From Macrotis lagotis (taxonomy: Eukaryota; Chordata; Mammalia; Peramelemorphia; Peramelidae): a stretch of DNA of 64,000 nt. The DNA lies in NCBI RefSeq assembly GCF_037893015.1, contig NC_133666.1, positions 464,494,867 to 464,558,866 of the forward strand, given 5' to 3'. The notes under the pieces are model-generated. The model was not told the DNA's origin, did not search any database, and saw only the letters and a list, made by a program, of their open reading frames with translations. A program made the position numbers and the translations under genes. Of the stretch, positions 46,632-58,009 are shown piece by piece; positions within the stretch are counted from its first letter, which is position 1; each line of letters opens with the position of its first letter.

Positions 46632-48934
46632 ATCATAGGATTTTTAATTTATTTTCTTTTATGTCTGATACCAGGATTGATCAGCAAAAGGAAATGCTAG
46701 TGGATCAATGTGATACTAGAGGCTGGAGCCAAGAAAGCCAGTGGGCTGAAGATTTCAGGTGGCAGGGATGAACAGTTGAAGGGCAGCTTTTCAGAATGAT
46801 CTGAGGTTGGACCCTCTCTGACTTGATTTCCCAAATGTGACATTTAGATAATGTCTTACTTGATTAAATCTGGCCTAATCTAAGACATTTGACTAACCAC
46901 ATTACCTCTGTATGAACACTGACATTCAAATATTATGTCTATAAAGGAATTTTCCTTTGCTGTCCTAGATCTTTATAGTAAGCTACTTTGAGCAAACCAG
47001 ATAAAGAAGTTTTAGGTTAATTGGATTTAATAGTCAGATAGATTAGGTGGTGATTCTGGCACTTGTCAGTTATATGTTTAGATTAGGATCAAGATCCCAT
47101 AATTTTTAAGATAAAAGGGATATTTAGATAAGAAGAAAGGGAAATTTTTAGGATAATTTCAGCTTTAAGGTAGTTTAAGGAAAGGAATGTGAGTCAGTTA
47201 AGTATATTAGGAAAAAGGAAACCTGTGGTATATTTGGAAATATATTGCAAAAAAATTTAATTCTGGCTAAGGATGAGCAAAAGGTCAAGATTGGTTTTTA
47301 TTTTTAAGACATATGCTGAGTACTCTTGGTACTAAGATGATTGTCAAATGTGTATGTTACAAGCTTAAGTTAATTTGGTAATGTTCAGTGAATTCATTCA
47401 TGTAGTAAAGCAATTATGGAAGTTTATTATGTTAAAGTGAAGTATGTATGTCAACATGACAGTGGGTAAGGCAAAATTTAAGTTGTAATAAGCTCCAGAA
47501 TCTTATTATCTAGTGATGAAGATGTGTTTTGGTCTGAGTAAAGTGCTACATTTAGCAGTTCTTTTACCAGAAGAGAAGGACTCAATAAGTCACCTAAGCT
47601 TGAGGGGATTTTTTGGAACAGATTCAGAAGATTCAGGACATCGGATGTTTCCAGGGGAGAAGAGAAAGAGAGAAAGACTGGACCAATTCATCTCCACCAT
47701 CTCTCGTCTATATGTGTGGGTTGTTTAGTCAAGGTATCTTCCCATTTTGATGCCTGTAACTTCCCCTTGATTTTATAAATGTGCCACCCCCACTTATGCC
47801 CCTCTCCTTATACATAATGTACCAACCAAGGGATGAAGGTTTTGATGGAAAGGAGGAGAGACAGGGTGAAGATGTACTCCATTGAGAGAAAAGGAGGTTG
47901 AAACTATTGAGTGGCATTGTTATTTCCTACATGAGTCCGTTTTTCCTAACAAGTAATCTTGGAATATCTGATCTGGAGAATGGAGTACTAGGCAGTGGTG
48001 GGAGGGTTTGCTGAAGGAGATCACTCTCACCTATATTAGTCCTTACTAGTTTGATGACTGCTGCATATATAGCCTCAATCCTGCTCCCCTAGGGGTGCCT
48101 TGGGTGCCAGTCTCCAGAATCTGGCCTAGATTCTCAGTTCCTAGTCAAGAGGTACACCGTGGCATAGGATTCTGGTCCAGAGGAGAGAAACATCAGTGGC
48201 ATCTCACAAAATCAGTTCAGGATGACTATTGTTTATACCAGTCTGGACAAGATATTTTCTTGTGAAGTAGCAAATATTTGTGGACTTATGTATGGAAGCA
48301 GGGTACACATATTCAGGACTGTACATTTACAATCCTATAAGTACAGTCCTACAGAGATAAGTGGACTAAGACTCATTTGGGATCTAATGATGGTACCTGG
48401 ATCTCTTGTCAGGATGCATTAAGATAAAGAAAATTGTGGTTACTACTGCATATACCCATCTGCCCAAGGTTGGTCAGGGAGTTGTTATCCAGACTTATGG
48501 GCCTGCTACCTGGGCACAGGATGACAGTAAGGTTATGGAACCCCAATTTATATCCTGATTAGATTCCAAGCTATAATGTAAGCAATTACCAATTACACAG
48601 CTAGGACCTTGAATTTGCTAGTTAACTAAGCCATGCAAACAAGAGAGAGAGTTATTCAACACAGAATTGTATTAGAACAATCTATTACTTGGAGAAGGAG
48701 GAGTTTGTGGTAAATTGAATCTACCAAGTTGCTACCTAAAAGTATATGACATTTGGTAAGTAGTAAAAGAAATAAACAGGCACATCAGAAAATGGCATGT
48801 GTTCCTGTTCAAACCTAGAAAATAGGATGGGTCCATGTCTCTGATAATGAGGAAGTTAGTAGTCATGTCAATAACAAGGATTGTGATTTAAGAAAGACAT
48901 CCCTAATAAGGGTTGGAACTCAAAATTCTTATTT

Positions 48935-48955
48935 AAAAAAAGAAAACTGGAGAAC
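48935..48955 (+). other. Polypurine tract of the ERV
   Basis: Purine-rich AAAAAAAGAAAACTGGAGAA directly before the TG that opens the 3' LTR, where plus-strand priming would occur. Confidence 0.5.
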
Positions 48956-49459
48956 TGTATGGAATATGCGGGTATTTGTCTTCCACAAAAATTTGAAGGG
49001 GGATTGTTACTTTTCATTATAAAGACTAGGGTCTGCCTGTATTGGTGCCCATGGATAGGTATGGGAGTATAAGACAAGAAACTTAGTTTTAACCTGATCA
49101 AAACCTGAGATTAGATCAGGTCTTCCCCACCTAGTTTTGAGTTAACCTAGGGTCTGTGCCCTTCTCCTCTGTGCACTGCTCAAGGAAATTACTGTTCCCT
49201 CCCTGTGCTAATTACTATAATTAGTATATTGAGCAGGGTGGGGAAAAATGTATGGAGGTGATTGTACCAGTTAGATTGTGACCCTGGTTTATGATTGGCA
49301 TGAAGGGAGGAACAATTCATTCAAGCTGCATATAAGAGTCGGCCTTGACATGATTCGGGACCTCTCTTCCCTTGAGAGTGGTGGTATTTTTTGTTAAGAT
49401 TTCTTAATAAAAGTCATTTTAATTACTCTGGACTAAGTATTTATGAGCCATTGATAATA
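48956..49459 (+). repeat. 3' LTR
   Basis: Starts TGTATGGAATAT and ends GATAATA (the terminal CA has become TA). TATA box at 49331-49336, AATAAA at 49406-49411. Confidence 0.88.
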
Positions 49460-49463
49460 GTCA

Positions 49464-49658
49464 TTTTCAGTATGAGGAATTAGGATTACGGGAAAGAAAC
49501 ACATAAGAGATATTTTTAAAAAAAGTGAATGCAGTGTGCATCAGATTCTGAAGGGTTTTTTGTTTTGTTTTTTGTTATTCTTCCTCTGGATGGGGAGAGC
49601 ATTATCCATAGCCAGTCTAATAGAGCTGTCCTAGTTCTCAAACTGCTGAGAGCAGCTG
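49464..49658 (-). mobile_element. L1, 5'-truncated end (right half of the split L1)
   Basis: GAGGAATTAGGATTACGGGA, GAAAGAAACACATAAGAGAT, AACTGCTGAGAGCAGCTG continue the L1 text interrupted at 42893. Ends at the second 18-bp duplication copy. Confidence 0.85.
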
Positions 49659-49915
49659 TATCAATTCCTTTTTAATACAACTGATAAAATTGAAAACAAG
49701 TTAACAAAACTGCTAAATTTAGATATCCATTTCAGCAAAGTTCCTTCTAAAAGATTTGGTAAATTTATATCACTGAGTAGATGTAAATCACTTCCCTTTA
49801 GGTTGTTGACAAAGCAAGTCAGGGAACTGTTTCCATTTAAGTAAAGTAGGGGAGTAGCTGTCTGATGAATTGAATGGAACTTTGGAGAAGTGAATGTAGA
49901 TCTCCTGGTACTTAC

Positions 49916-50105
49916 CATGTGCCATTTTCCATCACTGAGAAAAGCAGGATGGGAGGCTTTTGCTCTCCCTTTCCCAAGATCAAACATGAAGTAGAGTTGT
50001 CCCCCATGAAGTTGAAGAGTTGCATAATCAACCTGGTTCTGATGAGCCATGTAGTAAATCAGACCACTTGAGGCAAAAGTTCGGATAGACAGCTGTACTG
50101 AAAGC
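49916..50105 (-). CDS. LAMA1: LAMA1 exon: LG4 core
   Basis: One base plus 63 codons; acceptor CACACAAG, donor GTAAGT. A second AG eight bases inside (TTTCAG) is not used, because only the first keeps frame with the upstream exon and reproduces human RKKLSVELSIRTF. Encodes LSVQLSIRTFASSGLIYYMA, DYATLQLHGGQLYFMFDLG and SHPAFLSDGKWHM. The first segment is equivalent to the mouse AG73 heparan-sulphate/syndecan-binding peptide and the second to the EF-1 cell-adhesion peptide. Confidence 0.95.
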
Positions 50106-50204
50106 CTTGTGTGGGGGGGAAACAGCTACTTTAGAAAAGAGCAAGTGGGTAAATGACGAGACTCATAGACTCAGACACTGGGAATTGAAGAGAATTGAAA
50201 TCAG

Positions 50205-50465
50205 ATCTTTCTAGGGTCAACAAGGTAATACAATGGATGGAGCACTGGATTTAAAGAAGACATGATATTAAATACAACCTCAGCTATTTGCTATCTGTGT
50301 GATCCTGGACAATTTCTTAATCTGCTCAGTTTCCATGTTTATACAATGAGAATTATAATATTATCTCCCTTCTAGGGTGATTGTGGAAGTAAAATGAGAT
50401 AATATTTTCAAAGTGGTTAGCCTGCTGTCATATTAAATGTTATATAAACGTTAGTTGTTAATATT
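50205..50465 (+). mobile_element. MIR
   Basis: TACAATGGATGGAGCACTGG, CTATCTGTGTGATCCTGGAC, AAAATGAGATAATATTTTC. Confidence 0.7.
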
Positions 50466-50527
50466 ATTATCCCAAGTCCAACATTTGATATTAAGTGCAT
50501 TAGATGACTTGAAAAGGAAGAAATGAA

Positions 50528-50745
50528 AGAAATAATTATTTATTAAGTGCCTACTATGAGTCAAGCACTTTATAAATATTACCTCATTTGGTCCTTATAA
50601 TATCCCTGGTTGGTAGCTGTTTATTATGATTTTGATTTTACAGCTGAAGAAACTAAGGTAGAGAGAGGTTAAGGGACTTGCCCACCATCATATAGCTAGT
50701 AACTTTCTGAGGCTTCCTGTGTTCCACCCATTGTACCACCTACTA
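50528..50745 (-). mobile_element. MIR, antisense
   Basis: TAAGTGCCTACTATGAGTCA, CTGAAGAAACTAAGGTAGAG, AGGTTAAGGGACTTGCCCAC. Confidence 0.8.
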
Positions 50746-50869
50746 CCTCTAAAAGCAACAATAAAGAGGAATACCAGATGCTTCTTTGGAATGCCTGAAA
50801 TTTCTTCTATACTCCTCATAGGTTAAACTAAAAGTGATGGGCTATATAACAGCATTGAGACATACATAC

Positions 50870-50982
50870 TTCTTTCTGATAGCAGAGTGATTGAAAGGTA
50901 AAACCAAGTGACTGCCTGCAGACAGTCCAAACTGATGGGCATTGGGGACATAGTCCGGTTCTCCATCTGTTGCACACTGTTC
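50870..50982 (-). CDS. LAMA1: LAMA1 exon: linker and start of LG4
   Basis: 37 codons plus two bases; acceptor CATTGCAG, donor GTATGT. Encodes EQCATDGEPDYVPNAHQFGL, then GSHLVLPFNHSAIRK and the first two bases of a Lys codon. AHQFGL is the usual LG4 start in alpha-1. NHS is a sequon that is also present (as NQS) in human. The split codon is the second Lys of RKK in the AG73-equivalent site. Confidence 0.94.
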
Positions 50983-51696
50983 CTGCAATGACAAAAACAA
51001 AAACAAAAAACTTCAGAAGTCCAACATCTACAACATGTGCATCTAGCCCACCATTTCCTTACATTTCAGGAGTCAATCACCTAGGACTATGTGATCTAAG
51101 AATGGTTGTACATTTAAAAGTTTTATTGTATTTAGAAATGCAAAAACTATCTTTACTCAAGGGTTATTTAAAAAAAACAGACATACAGATTTGGCTTTCA
51201 GGCTGTGGGTTGCAAAACCTCTGTTCTAGAATATAAATAAAATGCCTATTAATACTATTTATTTTTTATTATGAAATTAATGAAAATTTAAATATGTTTG
51301 AGTTAAAAAGGCACATTCACAAAACCATTGATAAAATCTTAGTTTGATGGAGAGTTCCTTTCAACATTAAAAAGGAAATTTTTCTTTGTAATGATAAACC
51401 TTTATCCCTTTCTCCAGAATCTCCAATGACTCTCAGAGTGTCTTATATAAAAAAAAGTGTCATAATAAGGGCATAGAGTTTATTGGTACATTCCCCCAAA
51501 ACAGGAAGCATTCAGGAGACTGGTGCAACTGTTGACAATTTGGGAAAATACACTTGTAACAAAAATGGCACCAGAGTTTCAGATCTCCTATTGCAGATGT
51601 ATTGAAATAAACCTGGAGTTGAGAGGGAGGAAACCAGGTATGAAATGTGGTTGAGAGTCCTCAAGTGTGTTATAGAGCCTAAAAAGATTCAAAGAA

Positions 51697-51858
51697 AGGA
51701 CGGCTAGGTGGCGCAGTGGATAGAGCACTGTCCCTGGGTCAGGAGTACCTGAGTTCAAATGCGGCTTCAGACATTAATTACCTAGCTCTGCATGGCCTTA
51801 GACAAGCCACTTAACCCCATTGCCTTGCAAAAACCTACAAAAATCAAAAACAACAACA
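51697..51858 (+). mobile_element. WSINE1-like SINE, sense, 16-bp target-site duplication
   Basis: Flanked by AAAAAGATTCAAAGAA at 51681-51696 and 51859-51874. Starts GGACGGCTAGGTGGCGCAGT. Confidence 0.95.
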
Positions 51859-51954
51859 AAAAAGATTCAAAGAATCCTGTAGCCTCTTGTCTATAAAAAT
51901 AATATGTCAATAGAGTCCCTGAAGTTTTATAGGATCATAGATCTAAAGTAAGAC

Positions 51955-52135
51955 AAGACCTTAGCTTTCCTAATTATTTCAACTTTCTCATCTTACAGAT
52001 TGAAAAAAAAACTGAGATTCAGGTTAAGTAACTTGACCAAATAACTTGACACACAGCTATTAAATGGAAGAGCTGGTTATCAATCCCAGGTTTTCTGATT
52101 CCAAATCTGGCATCCTTTCCAATTCATTGTATTAG
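51955..52135 (-). mobile_element. MIR-like, antisense
   Basis: CTCATCTTACAGATTGAAAA, CAGGTTAAGTAACTTGACCA. Confidence 0.6.
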
Positions 52136-52354
52136 TAATTGTCCCCACCCAAACCATAATTATGAGCTGAATTAAGCTATATAGTTATTGCTTCTAGTTT
52201 TGGATAAAAATAATGTTAGGGTTTCCAATTTTGAACTCCAAAGCTTCAAGTATATTAACAAATTAATTTTTAGTAAAGCAATCATTGCTAGCATGATTTT
52301 AGTATCCATTTTTGTCCAGGAAAAAGTAAAAAAATGTTACCAAAGAGAAATAAT

Positions 52355-52603
52355 GTTTTTGTTCAGTTATATTTGGCTTTTTGTGATCTCATAGCCATAG
52401 CACACTAGTATTATTCATGGGGTTTTCTTGGCAAAAATAATGGAATGATTTCCCATTTCCTTCTCCAGTGGATTAAGGCAAACAGAGATCAAGTTACTTG
52501 CCCAGGGTCTCATAGGTGCTAAGTGTCTGAAGTTAGAGTTGAACTCATGTATTCCTGACTTCAGTTCCAACATTCTATCCACTGAGCCATCTAGCTGTCT
52601 CCA
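52355..52603 (-). mobile_element. Mar1-like CORE-SINE, antisense
   Basis: TTTTTGTTCAGTTATATTTG, GGGGTTTTCTTGGCAAAAAT, CCATTTCCTTCTCCAGTGGA, CTATCCACTGAGCCATCTAG. Confidence 0.85.
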
Positions 52604-52813
52604 AAGATTATTAATATTAACTAACAATTACTACTACCATGAATTAGATTATATGAATCTAATACCTAAAAGACTACTCTCCCACATTAGCTATTATGAC
52701 ATTTAATTTTCATGTTTAAATGTCACAATGTACTCTTGTACCAATATTTGTTAACCTGTCATATTGTATGCTTATGGTTGTAACAATCAGGGTTTGATCA
52801 CATAGTTGCTTAC

Positions 52814-52949
52814 AGGACTTGATAAGGGGTGAGCCTCTGGCTGAAGTTCAACATCCTCTACGTGGATAACTGGCCGAGGCTTTTCTGAAAGTAGGCAGCT
52901 GTCCATATCCACTTGTTCATAACTAATTGCATGGGTGAAATCCAAAAGC
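52814..52949 (-). CDS. LAMA1: LAMA1 exon: end of LG3 and LG3-LG4 linker
   Basis: One base plus 45 codons; acceptor CTGTCTAG, donor GTAAGC. Encodes LLDFTHAISYEQVDMDSCLL, where the Cys pairs with FHGC of the previous exon, and then the fast-evolving linker SEKPRPVIHVEDVELQPEAH. Linker identity to human is low, as expected; the flanks are well conserved. Confidence 0.93.
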
Positions 52950-52988
52950 CTAGACAGAAAGGAAAACATAAATTAGCCTACCATGCTA

Positions 52989-53007
52989 CACACACACACA
53001 CACACAC
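52989..53007. repeat. Microsatellite (CA)n, short
   Basis: About 9 CA units, 40 bases beyond a LAMA1 exon. Confidence 0.95.
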
Positions 53008-53135
53008 CCAAATATGCAGATAATTTCTGATACTGGATTATTTCAGAAATATTTTAAAGAAAATTAAAAAACCATGGCAATAACTGACATAATTATTGTT
53101 TAGTTTAATCTTTTCTTATTTTATATAAATATATA

Positions 53136-53294
53136 TTTTTTTTAGTTTTTTTTTTTTTTGCAAGGCAATGGGGTTAAGTGGCTTGCCCAAGGTCACACAG
53201 CTAGGTAATTATTAAGTGTCTGATGCCGGATTTCAACTCAGGTACTCCTGATTCCAGGGCCGGTGCTCTATCCACTGTGCCACCTAGCTGCCCC
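53136..53294 (-). mobile_element. WSINE1-like SINE, antisense
   Basis: Poly(T), GCAAGGCAATGGGGTTAAGT, CTATCCACTGTGCCACCTAG; little diverged. Confidence 0.93.
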
Positions 53295-54246
53295 TTAGTC
53301 TTTTTATGGTGTAGTTGAGACATATTATAATATTGTATAGATTCACATGTTGGGGGCAAGGTTAGATTCAGGTCATTCTGGTGCTTCATATTGAGAAGTG
53401 GAATGAAATGAGATAATTATAGACCTTCTTTTTTTACAAAGGAAGATTGCAAAGCTATAGTTTGGAAAGGATATGATAAAAAAATGCAGCATTGACTCAG
53501 TTGAGCACAGTTTCCCAGCCTCTATACAGGCCAGTCCTCCTAGTGGCCTGGCTTTTGTACTCAGTTTTCTACAACAATAATTGAACCTTAGTTTCCTAAA
53601 TCAATTAAGTCTCAGGAATATTTTCAATCCCCTTTAAGGAAAAACTAGCCAAGTCAAAAAAGAAGCTGTATTATGATCCATTAGCAAAAGCTTATTTTTC
53701 ACTTTTAGGGTACATATTTTTGGAATATTTATTTTTGGAAGCTTTAAATGTGGTAGCCCATTTCTACAATTATGATTTTGGTAAAGAACTTGGTAGAACA
53801 ATAAGTTTACTGCCCAAAAATCTCAATATTAGGTTTCAATTTTTAACAAAAAAATTAATTTAACTTTAGTAAGCTCTTTTGTAATCATAAAAAAATTCAC
53901 AACCGAGCCACCATTTCATTTCTTCTAATTACAACTTGTGTGGCATAATTAATCTGAAGTCAACTTTCTAGTGTGGCTCCAAAATTGAACGAAGAAATAT
54001 ACACAAGAAAAATTAAGTCACTTCCATGATATCATTCCAATCTATTTGTTACTCAAGTATTTTTAAAGATCTAGATGTTATACAGATACTAAAATTGGGC
54101 TATCCTGTAACAATAGAATCTCAAATTTCCATAGAATTTTGGGTTATCTATGCAGTAGAAATGGGTCACACATAACCAATGTTCATGTTAGAGTGGAATA
54201 TAACAAGGACATATTCTTTTGAAAGTGTTGATTATATTAGACTTAC

Positions 54247-54432
54247 TCCATATTGAAGATTAAGTTTTTTATACAACCATGAAAAGATCTCCTCATCCTG
54301 AAGATAGAAGTGCCCTCGCCTTCTGGGATTCCACCTATGTACAGGTTAGATACATTTATAGTCTTGCTTTCTGCCAGTGGCCCAAATTTCATTTCTGTGT
54401 GATTAGCTTCATCTACTTGTACTGTAATGACT
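54247..54432 (-). CDS. LAMA1: LAMA1 exon: second half of LG3
   Basis: One base completes the previous Arg codon, then 61 codons and two bases; acceptor TAATTTTCAG, donor GTAAGT. Contains VITVQVDEANHTEMKFGPL, NVSNLYIGGIPEGEGTS and MRRSFHGCIKNLIFNM. NHT and NVS are N-glycosylation sequons. LYIGGIP and FHGCIKNL are typical late LG motifs, and the human counterpart is nearly identical. Confidence 0.95.
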
Positions 54433-55177
54433 CTGAAAATTACAAGAAAAAAGGCAAATGGTTGGTTTTTTTGTTGTTGTTTGTTTCTAAATGGACAAAT
54501 CAATAACAAAGGATTGATCCATTCCATTAGTTTACTAAAACAACAAATTAAATAAGGTATAAATCACTACCAAACAATGGATGAATATTGCATGATGAGT
54601 TTTCACAACTTTGGCAATTAAAATACTTTACAAATATGTGAGATTGTTTAAGCAATAAAAACAAAGAATTTTATATTTTCTTTCTGTTTATCCTTTAAAT
54701 AGTTAAATACGCACATACTTGTAGAGTAGGTACTAAATTGGGAAAACTGGCCATTCTAAATATTCCCAGCACCCTTTTACAACCCTCTATTGAAGTATTT
54801 ACAAATATCCTGGCACCTTGCTATAATTACACCTTATGGCAGGGAGCAATTAAACATAAAAGCAGTCTACCATGGGTTCAAACCAAAAGGGGTTTGGTTA
54901 TTCCAATATCAAAAGGAACTTATTATAAGGTAGTCCCACTTTTAAAGAAGTCTTAAAATATGGGTTCTCAGAGTTGGAATTATATATATATACTGAGATC
55001 TCAACATATCATGAGATAATGAACTCCGAATATTTCCATTTGTGAAAATAGCCATAAAAGTTATTACAATACAAGAATCATTATAATTAAATCATCTGTA
55101 ACAGGAATATTTTCATTTAATGTTGATATAGTTGCTACATAAATGTGTATGTATTTCATTATGTATATTTTTAATAC

Positions 55178-55329
55178 CTTTTATTCCTGATCAAAATGAT
55201 GGAATGTTCTTGCCCATCACTGTATGTTCCTGTGGTCGAATGGAGGGTGGCTTTTCGAGTGGTCATCCCATCCCCAGGATTAATATGTACTTCAAGATGA
55301 CCCTCAATCAGTATGATGGAGAAGAAGGG
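55178..55329 (-). CDS. LAMA1: LAMA1 exon: middle of LG3
   Basis: 50 codons plus two bases; acceptor TTTTCACAG, donor GTATTA (weaker than consensus). Encodes PFFSIILIEGHLEVHINPGD, then GMTTRKATLH and YSDGQEHSIILIRNK. This follows human PFFSVMLIGGNIEVHVNPGDG and its continuation. DGQEHS is the LG-type Asp-Gly-x-x-His turn. Confidence 0.95.
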
Positions 55330-56400
55330 CTGTGAAAATTTCACATTAAGAGAGATTTTCCATAAGACATTGGTTTTCTAATTTTAATTCATAATGTTCT
55401 CTTTTATGTTATCTAATTACTTATTTTTCAAGCTTTTTTCAAGGAATTATCATAGATATCAATTAGAATTATCATAGTAAAGGTATATAAAATGTTTTAT
55501 ATGTTTCATTTAATAAATAAAAGTAGAAAGAAAAATAGAATATACTAAAGATATATATATATATATATTTGCAATTAAGATGAAAACATTCAAATTTGAA
55601 AGTAAATTGAACTTAAAATGGCAATTTTATGAGACTGTATAAAGATATTCCTATAAGAAGTCAAAAGATTAAGGAAAACTCTTGATAGTTTGGTCATTTA
55701 TAGAAAAAAGTTTTTGTAAAATATGTTCTACAGGGAAATATACAGCATTAATATTTATTCAATGGTATAATTTTGGCTAAAAAGGATAACTTTGTTTCCA
55801 AACATGAAATTATTTATCAGATCATCCCTATAAATGCAATACTCAAACCCTAATTATTTCTGTTTCCTCATTTTTCATGACCTAGAATGACATTGCTTAA
55901 GCAACTAGAAAAAAAAATCAGAGATGTAAAGATGATAGGTTAGAGAATCCTAATCCCTCCTTTATTATTAATCCCATAATCCTTCCAGGTAGGTTCTACA
56001 AGGTAAAACTGAGGAATCTTAGAGATAAACTCTAACATTTAGGAAGAGAAATGTGAGATGATGCTAGAAAGATAGGTTAAAACCAAATTAACAGTAAGAT
56101 AATATTTGTAAAAGTAGGTGTCCTATAAATGCTTAGTCCCTTCCTTCCTCCTTCACCCCCCCCCTTTATATTCTGGCCCACTGGAAAACAGGCTTCTAGA
56201 GAGGCCCAACAAAGTTCTTCTTGCTCCAAAAGCTCCAAAAGCACACATCAACACTTCCATTCTGGGGAGAAACTCAGTCTCGTACACCAGGAAAAGAAGA
56301 TCAAGAGTACTGCAGGCAGTAACATCCCTTAGGACCTCAATCAGTCTTGCATGAGCATGGGTCAGCAAATTTAATCATTATTCTATTTACTTTTCAGAGG

Positions 56401-56658
56401 TTAAAACATATAATCTTTATTGGAATAGGACCTTAGCTGGGTGGACAAGTCTGCTGTTTCTTTTCCATTATATGCTTTCCTAGTAGACTTTCCATTGTGG
56501 GTATAGCTTCTTCCTACTTGCCTTTGGACAATTGTTTCTCTAATGCTAATCAAAGCAATTAGTGTAATTGTTCCAATACATAGACCTAGAAAGCCTATGA
56601 AGGCACTATCCTGTCTATCACTCAAAGATAGTTTACTCGTTAGTATATCTTCCCTTAA
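56401..56658 (-). other. Unidentified 85-codon open frame with a hydrophobic segment
   Basis: Minus-strand open frame, ending in TAA at 56401-56403, inside the 55330-58418 LAMA1 intron. A run FIGFLGLCIGTITLIALISI looks like a single membrane span and is followed by a hydrophilic tail ending LSTQLRSYSNKDYMF. There is no ATG at the open end and a stop lies at 56659-56661, so if real it is a terminal exon (possible acceptor AAG at about 56654-56656) or a retrocopy fragment. I do not recognise the protein; it may be chance. Confidence 0.25.
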
Positions 56659-57129
56659 TTAAGCATTAATGCACAATAATGATTTTACTCAAAATCTATA
56701 CAAGTTTGAGTTTGTAGAACTTAAAACAGTTTAACTTCAGTAACTTAAATTTCCCCTGCTATTTTTTACTTTTTTTTTATTCTTTCAGATCCAGTTGTGA
56801 CAGAGGAAGACAATAGATACCATAGTAACAGTCCTCTACTAAAATCTATTGAAGTTCAATGCTTGACATTTTAACATTACAAATGAATATTAACAATGAT
56901 AGAAATACTGGAAGAAAATAGTATGGAAAAAAGGTGAACAACAATGGAAGCATTTTTTTTTACCTTTTCCCCCCCATTTTTAGTAAGGAGGATCATTTAA
57001 AGTACGGAGGATCATGTACCATAAGGAAACTACTGCTATGTGCAAAAGCTTATTTCTGAATTAATACAGATTATGACAGAAGTGACACGAAATAAGACAT
57101 CACATTTTTATATTTTAAAAAAGTATTCT

Positions 57130-57490
57130 TAAACTTCTTAGTTTTTCCAAAGGTCTTTAATCTTCCCTATTTCTTTTAAGGGAATCATTATTCTTCCAGC
57201 TACCTAGGCTATCAACCAAATGAACCAATCTTTTACTCTTACTTAACCCTCCCATCCAATTATTTACCAAGTTGCCTTCACATATTCCTTCCATTCATCT
57301 TCCTCTCTCCACTCACAGCTACCTAGTTCAGATCCTTATAATCTTTCATTTGTATGGTTGTAATAGCTCAATTGGTCTTCCTACTTCCTGCTTCCCTCTT
57401 CAATCCATCTTTCTCACAATTGTCTAATCTTTCAAATGCATAGGTAATTATGTCACTAACCTTCTGAAGATGTTTCAATAGTTCCCTACT
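57130..57490 (+). mobile_element. L2 fragment, left part (split by an RTE-related SINE)
   Basis: CTAATCTTTCAAATGCATAG, CTGAAGATGTTTCAATAGTT, CCCTACTGCCTCTTG are collinear with L2; the continuation is at 58010. Confidence 0.6.
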
Positions 57491-57494
57491 GCCT

Positions 57495-57960
57495 CTTGTA
57501 AAAAATGTGTTGTCTTTATTTTCAAAGAGGACCAATGACATCACAGAGTAATATTTGGATTTAAGTGAGGCAAGTTCCCAAAGACATTAAGCTTGTTGTC
57601 CATTCCAGAGTCATGAGAGCCCAGTGGCAGGACAAAAGTCAAGATGACAGATCATGGTCCAGGAGGCAGTGCCATCTTGGAATTTTGAATGATTGGCCAA
57701 GTGCTAAGTGTTCTTTCTTCATGATCTTGGAAGAAATTGTTCACATCTGATCATTACACTGAAGGAAGTTTTCACAACCTTGGGATAGATACCCCTCTAA
57801 CTCATCGATGGATCTGAGCCCTATCAGTTGCCCTTAACTTGATTTAGCTTGCCTACTAAGATGGTTTACCAGGAGGTGACCTCTGGGCATGTTACTCATG
57901 AGATGAGAATTGAGAGCCAGGAATATACCAAAGGTGGATGAGTAGTCTTAAAAAGGACTG
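57495..57960 (+). mobile_element. RTE-related SINE
   Basis: TTCAAAGAGGACCAATGACA, GATTTAAGTGAGGCAAGTTC, CAGAGTCATGAGAGCCCAGT, GGACAAAAGTCAAGATGACA. Related to the element at 30525 but a longer version of the family. Confidence 0.7.
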
Positions 57961-58009
57961 AACAAGCCTTCACACCAGAGATGTGGCATAGTATGACTCT
58001 AGTCTACCT

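Larger units (their letters stand above)
43411..48934 (+). pseudogene. ERV interior, no intact gene
   Basis: Stop codons interrupt all frames. Open frames near 43607-44409 and 47513-47728 do not show motifs of capsid, protease, reverse transcriptase or envelope that I can recognise. The segment around 48220-48540 might be a decayed envelope-region remnant but this is a guess. Confidence 0.5.
42894..49459 (+). mobile_element. Endogenous retrovirus with two LTRs, degenerate interior
   Basis: Two direct LTRs (42894-43389 and 48956-49459) bracket about 5.6 kb. The 4-base flanks GTCA at 42890-42893 and 49460-49463 are the expected target-site duplication. A tRNA-Pro-like primer site follows the 5' LTR and a purine-rich tract precedes the 3' LTR. 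Features fit a class I (gammaretrovirus-like) ERV. I found no gag, pol or env frame intact; the interior also has two SINE insertions and a microsatellite. It lies antisense in a LAMA1 intron. Confidence 0.88.

Noticed and set aside
50078-50097. Alternative LAMA1 acceptor TTTCAG with exon start at 50097
   Set aside because: It breaks the reading frame with the upstream exon; the acceptor at 50106 restores the conserved RKKLSVQLSIRT segment.
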